DNA of 64,000 nt from Phalacrocorax aristotelis (taxonomy: Eukaryota > Chordata > Aves > Suliformes > Phalacrocoracidae): contig NC_134276.1 of the NCBI RefSeq assembly GCF_949628215.1, positions 134,974,125 through 135,038,124 on the forward strand, written 5' to 3'. Every line of letters begins with the position of its first letter. Within the stretch, counting starts at the first letter, position 1. Both the position numbers and the translations under genes were made by a program. The notes under the pieces were generated by a model. The model did not search any database, was not told the DNA's origin, and was given only the letters and a program-made list of their open reading frames with translations. Below, one piece after another: positions 23,590-35,628 of the stretch.

Positions 23590-24350
23590 TCTTCCGCCCT
23601 GGCAACCTGCTCGCTCCCTTCGCACCGCCCGGCGTAGGCAATGGGCGGCCGTGCCCTCCCTCCGCAGCAGCACGGCTCTCCGCCCCGGGGGATGCAAACC
23701 CCCTGAAACCGCCCTCCCGCTCCTCCCCCCCATACCGGGGGCACTGCCCGAGCCCGGCCGGCGCTGCAGGGACACCGCGGCCACCGCCGTTACGGCCCCG
23801 CCAGGCCGCGCACGGCGTCCGCAGCGCCGCCGCCCTCCCCCTCGCCTGCCTTCCTGCCTGCGGCCGCGCGCCACTGCGCGCCTCTCCGAGCTCGCGCGCA
23901 GGCCAGGCTGCGCATGCGCGCCGCCAGCCGGGTGGGGGGCTGCCCGTGCCGCGCGTGGGTGTGAACTGGGCGGTGGTATGAGGGCGGGGCCGCTGCCCTG
24001 AGCCCTCTCCTCTGCGTCCGTCTGTCCGTGCCGGCAGCAGCGGGTCGTCCCTGCGGCCGGCCCGATCACGCCAGCGAGCGGCTGGTCTGCACGGAAACGC
24101 GCGTGGGAGCGCTGGGGGCAGCGGAGCAGGTCGCCAGTTGGTGCCACGCGCAGCAGGGCGTGGAGCTGTACGTGGGGCGCGGCGTAGTCCCACGCATGGG
24201 AAGCCCGTGTGCGGGGGGCAGCGGGCGGGGTTTCTTCGGAGGCAGCGGCGGGCTCAGTGCGGTGGGTGGGTTGCGCGTGTGGCGGCCCCGCGTGTGTTCT
24301 GGAGAGGGGACACGCGGTGGCCGGACTGTGGCCGTCTCCGAGGGGTGAGC
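23590..24350. promoter_or_regulatory. CpG island D with NRF1 site, promoter of unknown transcript
   Basis: A strong CpG island lying about 5 kb before the island I assign to RIMKLB. It contains a perfect NRF1 palindrome (TGCGCATGCGCG, 23909-23920), typical of broad promoters. A plus-strand donor candidate (AGGG then gtgagc) sits at 24344/24345. It may be an alternative RIMKLB promoter or the start of a non-coding RNA; no coding exon is recognisable. Confidence 0.55.
23909..23920. promoter_or_regulatory. NRF1 binding site
   Basis: TGCGCATGCGCG matches the NRF1 consensus YGCGCAYGCGCR at every position and is nearly palindromic. It lies in the centre of CpG island D. Confidence 0.7.
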
Positions 24351-27300
24351 CCGGAGCAGCTGGCCGATGAGATTGGAGGCGTGCATGGTGCTCGGCTGAA
24401 ATACTTTTGGGGTTGAGTCAGCGAAACCTGGAGCTTAATTGCAGACCCCCCGAGCTGGGAGTCCTTTGTGTTGGCAGCAATTTCTCTATTTTCTGCTACC
24501 TTATGGTAGTTTACTCGGAACAGCAATTAGTATAGCAGTCGGAACCAATAAGAAACTGAGGCTGCATGAAATTAAAGGTGATTTTGCACCATTTTGCATA
24601 GTCCTCGTTTTACATGGTGTGAAACAAGAATGATACGGCCATTTTTCCATTGAAACACAATCCAGAAACTGTTTCCGTCCGCAGGACCATCTGCGTTCAT
24701 CTGTGAACCCAAGCATTCATGTGTGAACAAGGGCATTTACCTTGCCTTATATTTTTATATTTGTTATTCAGTCATCCAAGTAGGAAGCAGAAACATCGCT
24801 ATGAAACTTAGCTGACCAAATGAGTAGCTACTGCAGACACAGGCGGGGCGCAGGCTTAAGCAAATTGATATAAACAATTAAGCTTAGCAACATTTGCAGA
24901 CTGGGATTTCCACCATTTTTCCTTCACAAGCTCATACACCCAACCGGAGACAAGTATATGAAACTTTCTGATGTGAATGATAGAATGATGTCCTGCAGGC
25001 GTTGGCTTCAGCACTAAACAGCTGGTTTGCATTTTTAGTGAACTCGGTGACAAAAGATGTTTCACAGAATCAGCCGTGAAATCAGATTTTGCATACATTA
25101 AGGCTTTGGACCAGTCCTTACATTATGCATTTCAGAGTGCATGGGAAAAATCTCAAATGAAAGCTGCCAGGATTGTTTAGTGTTCAGAGGTGTCCTTTCT
25201 TTGCTAATACTACAATTATATTTCTTTCCTAAATGGTGAAACTTATTAGTCTGGACCATTGATGCTTAGGGCATAAGCCAGTATTCTCCTTGCACTATCA
25301 AACAGTGAGAATTTTGTCCTGAGAACAGATGTATAGGTGACAGGAGAGACCCCACCTTCACTGGCAAAAAAAAAAAATAATTTAAAAAATAGTCTTGCCT
25401 AATCCTGGGGAGGTAGAACATCTACATCTAACTCAGCTGCAGTGACAACTCTTTAAAAAGAAGTCAAACACTTCTGCAGCAGTGAGCATGTCCGAGCAAT
25501 AAATACATGGTTTCTCCTGCTCCGCCTTTCTAAGAAACAGTAGAAGACTTTCAGGACTCTTCAAACTGACTTGAGCTTCTAGATGGTGGGAGATTGTACT
25601 AGAGAATTGTATCTAGAGATACAGGTTATCCAACCTGTTCTTTCAGCTCACTCCCATCATTGCTCTCCCTTCAATACTCAAAAACTTGTTTGTGCCCGGG
25701 TTGAACACACTGCAACTCCAGCAGCTCAACAAACAGTAATAAAAGGGATACAAGGCTACAGTTTGCATGCGAGAGAGCTAGGAAGGCAAATGGTGGAATA
25801 AATTGTTACTGATAATCATACGACCCAGCTGAAATACCCCAAAGGGTTTGTTTGAGTACAGATCAAATGTCTTACCGTCACCATGCTGAGTGCCTTTCCT
25901 GTACTTGTAGAATGACTTTCTCTCAGATGTCGTGTGAAATATTTGTATGGACAAAAATCTACATTACAGAATTTCCCAGCTGTGCAGTTCTCTTCTTTCC
26001 ACAAACTGCTAACCATGTTTGGGATGCAGAGGCACCTGCCTTCCAGCATGGCTGCTTATAGAAATGTAAAAGAAAAAAGTCTGCTATTATTATATCACTG
26101 AAGTTACAGCTATGTAAATCATATTGTGGACATTTTCTTTCCTCTTTGCTTTGTACTGTCTTAAAAACAGCATACCTGAATCCAGAAGAATTCGCGCTCT
26201 GAAGTACGTGTGTGCGCTAGATGATGTGCAGTGGTTGCACACACCTTCAGCCCAGTAGTGTTATGGCAGTAGTTTTCTGTTAGTTAAGTTCCCTGTGTAA
26301 ACAAACCCATGCACCTCACAACCTGAAATGACAACTTTCAGAAGTGTGAACTTGATGCACATGGGAACTGTATTCCAGAAGTTGTAGAATGTAGTAATTC
26401 TGTCAGAGAAGGTATTATTCTGTTACTGTCAAAGTAACAAAAATACTGTCCAGCGATTTGGTGTTATTTACTCATTTATTTACCCTGCCAGGACTTGCCC
26501 ACGATTGCCTTCTGCTCCCAAGTTGTACTTCCAGTTGGCATTTAAGCGAGTGACGGTGTATTTTTCCCTGTACTGTTGTACAGAGTTGGGTGGGTGGGAG
26601 CCTGGAATCCAGAAGTGGTCTCTGGCTTGCAGCCATGGACTAGGGAGAAGCCAGAAGTCTTGGCGAGCAACCTAAGCAGACAGGAGAGCATCAGGTGATG
26701 TCTGCGTAAACGGGGATTTTGGCCACTGACATATCTGTGAGGTAGCCTTTTCTATAGCATACTCATAAAGTGAATAGTTTTTGGAAGAGCTGTCTGAATC
26801 ACACCTGAGGTTTGGGGAGTAGGACCCAGATTTTGCAGAACCAAATGAACAAACATGCACACCCTTTGGTAAAGTCAGCCTTAGAAATGCTCAATGACGT
26901 TTGCATTGTGTGTATTTCAACTATCAGCTATAATTTTGCAGAAGGTATAACAAAGGTGCAGCATATGATACTATGGTACATCATTCTGCAGTATGAATGA
27001 ATAAACATTGTAGCAGAATTTAGGGCATTCTGTCTTGTAATATACGGGTTACTAGCTGTGGAAATCAGTCCCATCGTATCAGTTAATTATCGGGGGTATG
27101 GCATGAAAAGTTTGGATGGCACATCTTTATCCTGCAACCACAGGTTTTAGAGCCTGTCTGAAATGGTTCTGGATGTGTCATGTGTAGATGAACTACACTG
27201 GGGAGGCAAGGTGTGTGTGAAGCGCCTGTCATTCAGGTGTAAGAATTAAGATGGTTAGCATGGAACCACCACATGCATAAGAGGCAGAAGAAAGCAGGTT

Positions 27301-27520
27301 GAACTGATTGTGTTCATGATAGGATGGGCGTTAGGGAGTATCGGACATATCCGAGTGGGTATATCTTTGCAAAGTTGGGAGCGTAACACAGATTGTTGAG
27401 AAACCTATGCGCTGTGCCCTCAGGGCTGTGTGCGCCGGATCTAGAGGTTACGGAGGTTGGTGAAGGAGAAATTCACACTAGACAGAATCAGGGCAGTAAG
27501 TTGAATATGTTTGGTGTGCG
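24351..27520. other. Intergenic stretch with no recognised gene
   Basis: AT-richer sequence with a short A-run near 25366-25377. No splice-bounded coding exon, RNA gene or identifiable repeat was seen. If island D is an alternative RIMKLB promoter this would be intronic. Confidence 0.4.
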
Positions 27521-27529
27521 TGGTGAAGC

Positions 27530-28020
27530 CAGTGAGATCACACCAGCTCTGGGCTCCCCAGTATGAGAGAGGCATGGACATACTGGATAAGTCCAGCAAA
27601 GGGCCACGAAGGTGATTAGGGACTTGGAGCATCTTCTCATATGAGGAAAGGCTGAGAGAGCTGGGTTTGTTCAGTGTGGGGAAGAGAAGGCTCAGGGGGA
27701 TCTTACCACGTATAAATACCTGTCACGGGGAGTGAAGGAGGTAGAGGCAGACTTTGCTTGATCATGCCCAGTGAATGGTCTTGTCTATTCAATGGGCACA
27801 AACTGAAATACAAAGGAATTCCATTTAAACAAGAGAAAACTCCTTTTTTTTTCCCCTGTGAGGGTGGTCAAACACTGTCCAGAGAGATGGTGGAGGCACT
27901 CAGAATCTGGCTGGACATAAGACTGAGCACCCTGCTTTATGTGACCCTGCTTTGAGCAGTGGGGCTGGACTGGACAGTCTCCAGAGATGCCTCCCTACCT
28001 CAACGGCCCTGTGATCCTGT
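27530..28020 (+). mobile_element. CR1 LINE 3' end, plus orientation
   Basis: Recognisable CR1 blocks occur in order: ccagctctgggctccccagt, gagagaggcatggacatact, gggccacgaaggtgat, aggaaaggctgagagagctg, ttcagtgtggggaagagaag, ctgtgagggtggtcaaacac, ggctggacataagactgagc and a final segment ending near ggccctgtgatcctgtg. The 3' tail resembles degenerate copies of the CR1 octamer. It is truncated at the 5' end, as most copies are, and diverged in the middle (about 27.70-27.84 kb). Confidence 0.88.
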
Positions 28021-28890
28021 GGCGATGGATGGAACAGAGCTCAGCGTGCCACATACGTGAACGATGGCTCATATATGCGCAGTTCGTATATGTGCCCCTT
28101 GGTGTCTGCGGGGCCATAGTGTGGGTTTGCTCTGCAGATGTCAGACCCATCAAAACCAGTGTATGGCCGGAAATTCTTGGGAATGGCCATCATGTTGGAC
28201 TTGGCAGTGGGTTGTCCCGGGACTGACAGACAGATGCGTGACAGTTTCGTACAGGCAGCGTTTTGTTTATACCACTCAGGTGAAGCAAATAAGGCAATTA
28301 CCAGATGTCAGGTAGAAGCTAGGGGATTTTCAACACGTGCTGCTTATCGAGGTGTTGTATGTCGCAAGTGCCAGTTCAACCATTCATGGAAGTACAGGAG
28401 ATGGCAAAAAGAGGAAGGACCACTGATGCGTTGGGTGTTTCGTGTCCAAAGCGTGCCCGGTGTGTCTTTTGAGGGCAAGGTACTGTTAACATGGAATATA
28501 ATACACCTAATACGATACAGTGAATAAAAAGGGCGTGGCTCGGAGGAAACTGAGCAGGTGTGCCACAGAAACTGAGAAGCAACGCATGTTTGTCAATACG
28601 TGGATGTGTCTCAGTCATTTGTTGCCAGCAGTTATTATTTTAGAGAATTAATAGCAGCGAGGGATGATGCACACAGGGCATATCAGACACGTGACAATGT
28701 ATGGCGGGTAGCGCGTGGGACGTCACGTGTTTGTGTGTCGTACGAAGGACCAAGGTTTTGGCTTTGCATGCCATGTACCAAAACCAGCAGAGGAGTGTGA
28801 CAGGCGCCACATTTTGCCATACCACCTGACAGCACAGCAGCTGGCTCCCTGTGCTATGCTATAGCGGGTCACCCGTGGCAGTGGGATCAG
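28021..28890. other. CpG-retaining flank upstream of the RIMKLB promoter
   Basis: The GC content is ordinary but CpG dinucleotides are more frequent than elsewhere in the window, as in a hypomethylated island shore. It includes GACGTCACGTG at 28719-28729, a fused CRE-like and E-box motif. A 129-codon open frame (28138-28527) has no recognisable homologue and looks like chance. Confidence 0.4.
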
Positions 28891-30190
28891 GGGGCTGCAC
28901 GGCCCACCGCGGGGTGGGGTGGGTGACCGAACACCTGGCTGGGGCAGGTGCGGGGGGCAGGAACGGGCGGGAGGACTCGGCCGTTACACAGGGACGGCCT
29001 CAGCGCGCCTGCGGTGCCACTGCCCTTGCCTCGCCGGGCCCCGGGGTTGGGCGGCGGCTCGGCTCAGCTTTGTTCTCCTCGGTTAGGCTCCGTTCGGCCC
29101 GACCGCCTCCCCCGCGCCGCCTTCTCGCCCCCGGGTAGCGCGGGGGGCGTCAGGCAGGAGCGCGCCGGCGCTGCCGCTCTCGCGCTTTCCCCCGCGCCTA
29201 ACCCACCCCGGAGCCGGGCACCCCGCCTCGCGCCCCCTCCCCCGGCGGGCAGCAGGCCCGCTGAGCCGTTAGCGCCGCCGCCGCTGCTTCAGTCAGGCGG
29301 CGGGAGCGAGCGCGGGAGTCGACGGCGACGCCGCCCGCGCTGTGGCTGGAGCGGCGGCCGCGGGGGGCGGGGGTCTCGGTGCAGGGAACAGCCGGCCTCC
29401 TCACCCCAGCCGCGGGGAGGCGGGACACGGGCGGGGGGGGCGAGCGTCGCCCGTTCCCCTTTAGGACCGCGCCGCCGAGCGACCGCTGCCGGCGAGGAGG
29501 AAGGGGCGAGTTTCCCCGGAGCCCTCTTCGCCCCGCGGCTTCCCTCCCGGGGCCCGGTGCCGGAGGGGGTGTGGGGCGGGCGCAGGCGGACCCCCGCGGG
29601 TCCTCTCGGGCTCAGCAGCGCCCGGGGCGCGTGAGATGTCGGTCTGAGTGGGTGCGAGCCCGGGGGTGGGGTCCGCCGTGCCCGGCGGGGGGGGGAGTGG
29701 GGGGCGGAGGAGGGGGGGGTGGGGACCGTTCCCTCAGCCGTCCCGCCCCGCCGCCGCGCTGCGCTCATGGTGATTGTGAATCCCTGCGCGCGGAGTGGGG
29801 CAGCAGTAGCAGCACGAGCCGCCGCGCCGCGAGCTGCTGGCGCCTTCCCGCCGCGCCCGCGCGGGCCGGCCGTCGGGGCGCCCAGGTGGGTGGCGTCCGG
29901 GGCCGCCGCGCGGCGGGCGGCCGGGGAAGCGGCGACCGCTCGCTGGGAGCGCTGCTGGGGCGGATGGGGCGGGGAGGGCGCCGCCGCCTCGCCCCGCGCC
30001 TTCCGCGGGTGGGTCGCGCCGGGGTGCAGGGCTGCTCGTGCCGCGTGGGGCGAGGCCGCCTCTTCGCCTCCCGCTTTTCACCCACCCGGGCTTGCGCGCC
30101 GCCTGCGTGCTCGCACGCCTTCGTGGGTGCGAGCGGCCGCTGAAACGGGGAGAAAAGCCGCTCCCGTGCGCGTGAATGTGCGAATGTGAG
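28890..30190 (+). promoter_or_regulatory. RIMKLB: CpG island E, probable RIMKLB promoter and exon 1 region
   Basis: The largest CpG island of the window, about 1.3 kb, upstream of and in the right orientation for the first RIMKLB coding exon 7.5 kb away. It carries many GC boxes and G-runs (29686-29726 is strongly quadruplex-prone on the plus strand). No TATA box is visible, fitting a broad CpG promoter. The exact start site cannot be read from sequence. Open frames of up to 254 codons here are due to GC-rich, stop-poor composition. Confidence 0.68.
29280..29885 (+). other. RIMKLB: Candidate RIMKLB non-coding exon 1
   Basis: The right edge is a good donor, CGCCCAG followed by gtgggt at 29886. 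The left edge is a guess. Splicing to the acceptor at 37719/37720 would give a 5' leader with an upstream ATG at 29767 whose frame ends at a TGA about 20 bases before the true start codon. Other donors in the island are possible. Confidence 0.4.
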
Positions 30191-30674
30191 CTTGTCGGGG
30201 GCAGTTTTTCACGTGATGTAGGGGTGTGTGTGGCTGGCGTTGGGTCTTACAACGAAATCTTTACAACTGGATTTCTTCTCCCCTTTTGTTTTCTGATGTT
30301 TTTAAAGAGCTAATTGCACATGGGTGGCTTAACTACTTAGGATCTGCCGGGGGCTCCGTTTTCGAAGTGTGTGACTGTTAATCTTTAATTAACTCCATCT
30401 TTTAAGAGAGCATCCTCTAGACATGTTATTTTGGGTGGGTTTTAGTTTGGGTTTTTTTTGTCAGTGTTTATAAATGACACTATTTTCTGTGGGAGAGTGG
30501 GGTCTAATGCGTAGGAATATATGCTTCTGACCTGAAACGTACTTTTCTCCAGTCTCCTCATCTGAATTCTAAATGTTATTCTGGGGGAGGGGTTTAAAGA
30601 CTCACACAAATAAATAGGAATAGTATTCGTAGGTTTTAAAGCTTGATTTTTTTTTTCATACGTTCACGTGTAGT

Positions 30675-30690
30675 AGATACAGCTGTATCT
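30675..30690. repeat. Perfect 16-bp palindrome
   Basis: AGATACAGCTGTATCT, centred on a CAGCTG E-box, in the presumed RIMKLB intron 1, shortly after a TTCACGTG E-box word. Confidence 0.85.
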
Positions 30691-30738
30691 TCCATTTGAA
30701 CGCACACTCTTCAGTAAAGGGGCAAACTGCTTAACCTC

Positions 30739-30755
30739 TTTTTTTTTTTTTTTTT
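30739..30755 (+). repeat. Poly-T run (17 T)
   Basis: An uninterrupted T17 run in the presumed RIMKLB intron 1. Confidence 0.9.
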
Positions 30756-32800
30756 CTTTCCCTTAAAGCGGGTTTCTGTGGTAGTATATTTCTGTAAATT
30801 ACTTGAAGTTGCACATTCCCCCTAATTGTGTTTGTCCCACGTTTTTCTTCTGGCTTTGCTTACTGTCTTTGCGGTACGTTTTTGTCTGTTGGGCTTTAGT
30901 TTATCTTTATTAGATACCTTTATATGTTTGTTTATGTCTAATAGGGATGTTTCTCCTTTTTGCCTCCCTAGGTGTTGGTGGCTTCAGAGTCATTTAGGGG
31001 TTTAGTTCTGAGGAAGTAGAGACACAAGATTGAGTCCATTTCACATAGAAAGCTACAGCTCTTCACCAGTACCTTCCCGTCCCTCCTCTTCCCCCGTAGG
31101 GGAGGACAATTTGGGAATTATTTTAACAGTCACTTACTCCCCCTTTGCCCCCTCAGAAATCCATCCTGGTCCCTGAGGCATCCACTAGACATTGCCCGTT
31201 ACAGGACCAGGAGAACGTTACCATCACCACCATCCCTTGCTGGCTTTGGGAGCCTCGGTAGTACCCTTCCCTCCTTCGGAGCGCAGTGCAGAGAGGCATC
31301 CAGAAGACTTCCTTGCCACCCTTTCTGGTTAGTAGAGGATCCAGGAAAAGGGGTACCGAGCAAGACACGTGACCTCGTTAAGGGAGCCAGGACTGAAGCA
31401 GCACTTGGCACACTGAAGGAAGCACCCATCTTTAGTATCTTTCCTCCGTCTTCCTCTCCCTCCTCACCAAATTTCTGGTAAGTCTCTTCAGCCCATTCAT
31501 TCATACAGTGCATGTTTCCCTTCCCCCACTCCGACCGCTGGGAGAAGCACGCACAGAGACAGAGTGGGGTGGGGGAAGGGAGGAGGGAAAACTGGCTGTG
31601 TACACACGGATCGAGGAGGAGAGGGGGGTATTGTACCACATTGCGGGGGAACCTGGGCAGAGGTGGAAGAACCTTCAGAAAAGCAGCTGATGTGGGAGGA
31701 AATGGACGTTTTGTTTGACGGGCGTGCGTGCGTGCACACAGGCAGAGTGGAGGGGGGTGAAAAAGCTGAGAGCCTGTTGTAGGAAGAAAACCACTAAGAC
31801 CGAAGTAGAAGGATAGCTGATGCTGACCAATGTCAGGCTGGTGTTGCAGAGGGGGAAGAGAATAGATTATTCACTGGAGATCAGGAACTGGGGTGTGTGA
31901 ATGAGGGATGTTATCACGTACTTGCAAGCATGAACGTAGAGGAGGAAAGACGGGGAGGGGGGTGTGGATGTCTGCCTTTTAGAGGCAATTGTGCCTGGAA
32001 GGATTGCTGCAAGCCTCTTTAACATTGCTCAGTGCAAAGGTGGGGACAAGCAGATGAAAGCCATCGTGGAGAGTACAGTTGCCTGTCTGCGGGGGTGGGG
32101 GGTTGTACTGGGAATGAATGGGAATGATTAATATATTCCCATATCCTTTGAATGTTGTAGTCTACAAATCTCACAGGGAAAAAGAGGTGAATACCGTGAT
32201 ACGCTTTCAAAGAGGTGTGCTTGGGGTTCACCTGCCTGCAGTGACTTTAAATTCTGTGATGCATGTGTAGAGGGCGGATGATAATGCAGCAGCACTGGAC
32301 AGATTGCGCTACAGCTGCTCAATGTATTATATAAAATGCATCTAAATAAATAATTTTTCAGATTCCTAAATTTTTTAAAAATATTTTCTTTCCAAAGATT
32401 CACACACAGTTATGTGACAGGCTTAGGAAAAATAGTCTCTGGTAGGAGAGTTCTTCTTGAGGTTGTCCTTAAGCATCACCATGAAGCAGCAGTGTCAGGA
32501 ATGAGTTGATTTATCTAGGATTTATTTATCTAAAGTAATTTTAACAAGTGGTTCAAGATGTTAATTTTTATCTCTGTATGTATTCATTACATTAATCATC
32601 CATGCATATTTCCTTCAGATTTTCTTTAGATGATCATCATCCTGGTATCTTTGTGTGGTAAAAAATTAATTGTGCTTTATACTTGAAACAGCTGTGAACT
32701 GTTTTCAGACCTGCTCTCCCTATGACGTAGAAAGTCATATTTCTGGGATGTTTCAAATACTGCTCTCTTCCCATTAAGATGAGACAGAGACTTCTATGAC

Positions 32801-32822
32801 AGCATATGATGGATCATATGCT
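32801..32822. repeat. Perfect 10-bp inverted repeat, 2-nt spacer
   Basis: AGCATATGAT, spacer GG, then ATCATATGCT. It is surrounded by further gatcatatgc-like words (ggtcatatacc), suggesting a small AT-rich hairpin-forming site. Confidence 0.8.
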
Positions 32823-35606
32823 AGGTCATATACCAGACGACCCTTCGTTAGCTGTTTAACCGGTCTGCTACCTAAGATAGACTTTATAATTCAAATCTGC
32901 CTTGAGGTATCTCCTAAAGGAGATAACTTATGAGCATCTGTCAGCTGTGCTTAGGGCTTCAGCATCTTGAGGTGTGGCCTTCAAAACAGCATTCTAGAAA
33001 CTGCTGTAATGGTAGAGACAATTGGTTTATTGGAAATGTGTACTCAGTTCCAAGCCTTAGCTGATTTGTGATAAAAAGGAAAGCAAAACACCTTTTCCAG
33101 CTTGAATAACACTGTTCTGCAAACGAGTATTAAGGGATATGCATTAATGATAAATATGAAGGCGCGGTGTTACTCGTAGTAAGGCAAGTGCTTAAAAAAA
33201 GCTATATTTTCCCTAGGTCTCCATTTCCCATGGCAATCATGGCTGTCAGTCTCTTTGCTCTTTCTTCCTCACTTCCATGAGATTTGTATTATCATTTTCT
33301 GAGCTGTAGGGATTAAACATGCCTAGAGGTACGCTAAAACTAAGATTAGGTTTTACCTCTCTATTAACTGCTTGAAATCCATGGAGTTGTGTTAGCTGCA
33401 TAGTGCTGTAAGAGAGGCCGAGTCTGAGCCAAGGACTAAAAGAGAGGTGATTCTGGGAGGGGCTGATGGTAGTAATTATTCTGCTAACTTGTTTCCCAGA
33501 TTGCACTAGAGGCAATGGGAGTGTGCTACAACATCAGATCATAGGTTGAGCAGTTGAGATAGCTAGATCACATTGATTCCTAATGCTACAAAACATTTGG
33601 GATTCCATTATTCATTCCCATAGGGAAGAAACAGCCTAGTCTTTTTAATTTACAAAGCATTGAGTAGCTGCATTCTGAATAGAAAGGATACGGAATGATC
33701 TTTTTGCATACTAGATATAGTTTGTTACATGTTTATCAATAATACATAAATGAATTGGTATTTCCTATTAACTGGTTTCTTGTTCCAGGTTAGGGGAAAA
33801 TATATCATGATGAAAAAGAGACTAGTCCATTTTTCTCCTGCTTTTGAGTTTTGAGGACAGGACAAGGAGTAAATGAACAGCAGTGACCAATCTCCTTTTC
33901 CTGGAGGCAGGTCTCTAAGGCTCTCTGTGAAGAGAAGACCCCTTCAAGGGAAAAAAGAGTGGTATTGAGAGAAGGTTTCCAGATCTCTCTGGGCAGCTGG
34001 TCTGATTGGCTGATTTCTCTGTTATGTCAATAAAACATATTCACATATGATGTAAAGTAGAAGAGTAGCACAGTGAATGCTTTTGTTAGAACAGCTGCTA
34101 AAGGTGTATTACAGATTCAAGGAATGCAGGAGGAAATACGTTTGCATGAGATGGGGAGGGGAGGAAGCTGCTGTGTGGATGCCAGAATAAAGCCTAGCTT
34201 AAGCAATACAGGGATGCCACAGCTCAAAATTGAGGTGAGTGTTCCGTTGCCGCTATAAATTGCTAAGAATCTGTTCCACACAGCATCTTACTGCTGTATC
34301 TGCTTCAGGATCTGCTTGGCTGGCATGACACACAATTAGTTTGAATTCTATCATAGACCTTTTACTTCGATGCCACCCTCTTACCTCTCCCAGTCTGTTT
34401 TATGCAGTTAAATTTATGATTTTTTTTTTTATTTTCACTTCATAAATCTATTAAATAGTTACTGAGAGATTGTACTTATATTGACCACAGTAGCTTTGAG
34501 CAAAAACTGCATTTCAGCTGGTCAGCTTGAAGACATTTAAACGTCTGCTTTTCCACTTACATATACTTATTTTGCAATAGATGCTGTCATGGATTAGGAA
34601 GTATACCATGCACACCCAGCACTGTCTGAGACTGTGTCTATTAGTTTGAAATGGGTGCAGTTGGTTTTCAGGGATAAATTCTGGAAATCATATCCAACTT
34701 GAGAGCTTAATGCTCTTGTGCATCTGACTACAAGGCAAGCTTTCCTCCTACAGACCATTTTCTTGAGAATGTAGGAGGGATTGTTAAGATGTTTGGGTTA
34801 ATAGGGTAAATTGCGGGTTTTGTGTTCTGGGAGGCTTCTTACAAAATCAAAATAGAGGTTATAAGGGGAGGCTGAAACTGCTAAGTGGATTCTGTTTTCA
34901 GGAGCAGAATGTTAGTATCAAAAGGATATTTCTTCAGGTGTAAAAAAAATTGTGTTGGAGGTCAAGGAACTGATAGTTAGGATTACTGGTTTCTGCCTCT
35001 GCTGCTGGTCTGTAGCTTGATCTAAAGTGAGTTTCTTTATCTCCAGATTTGAGGTTGTTACCTGCCTGCCTTGTGATGAGACATAATATTAGGAGGGAGA
35101 TGAATACTGATACCCAAGGCATTTTTACATGCCTGCTGGTTTAATGTGATAATTGAGATATCTGGATGGCTCTTCTTGATGATGCTGTAGCTCCTTTCAA
35201 AAACAGAAGAAAGATGGAGGAAAGAAAAGGATATACCTTTTTTTTTTCTCTCTTCTTCAGCCTTTGCTGATTTTTAAGAAAGAAAGTGCTGAAATGGCAA
35301 TCAGGGAGAGATGATGGCACAGTCTACAGATTTAAGGGGGTGGAGGTGGGGCCACGTAGAAAAGAGATTTGAGAAAAATGGGAGCAGATCCCTGTTGGCA
35401 AAGAAATCAAGGGTTAGAAGCAAGCAAAAATGGGGAGAAGGCTGCCAGAGAGAAAACACGTGTTTCTTTGTACCAGTGGTAGAACCAGTAGTGAGAGGGG
35501 GGAAAAAACCCAAACAAACAAAACCAAACCAGAAAACCCAAAAAGGCTGAAAATCTGTAATGACTTCTGATTTTTTTTGTTGTTTTAATTATGACAAAGT
35601 CTGTCT

Positions 35607-35628
35607 TGTGTGTGTATATATATATTTT
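35607..35628 (+). repeat. TG/TA dinucleotide microsatellite
   Basis: A short (TG)n run passing directly into (TA)n, then ttttat. Confidence 0.85.

Noticed and set aside
28138-28527. 129-codon plus-strand open frame just right of a CR1 copy
   Set aside because: It is outside the CR1 reverse-transcriptase region, shows no family motif, and sits in a CpG-retaining flank where frames are longer by composition.
29379-30143. 254-codon plus-strand frame and its overlapping frames on both strands
   Set aside because: GC-rich stop-poor composition of CpG island E explains it; the other frames are just as open.
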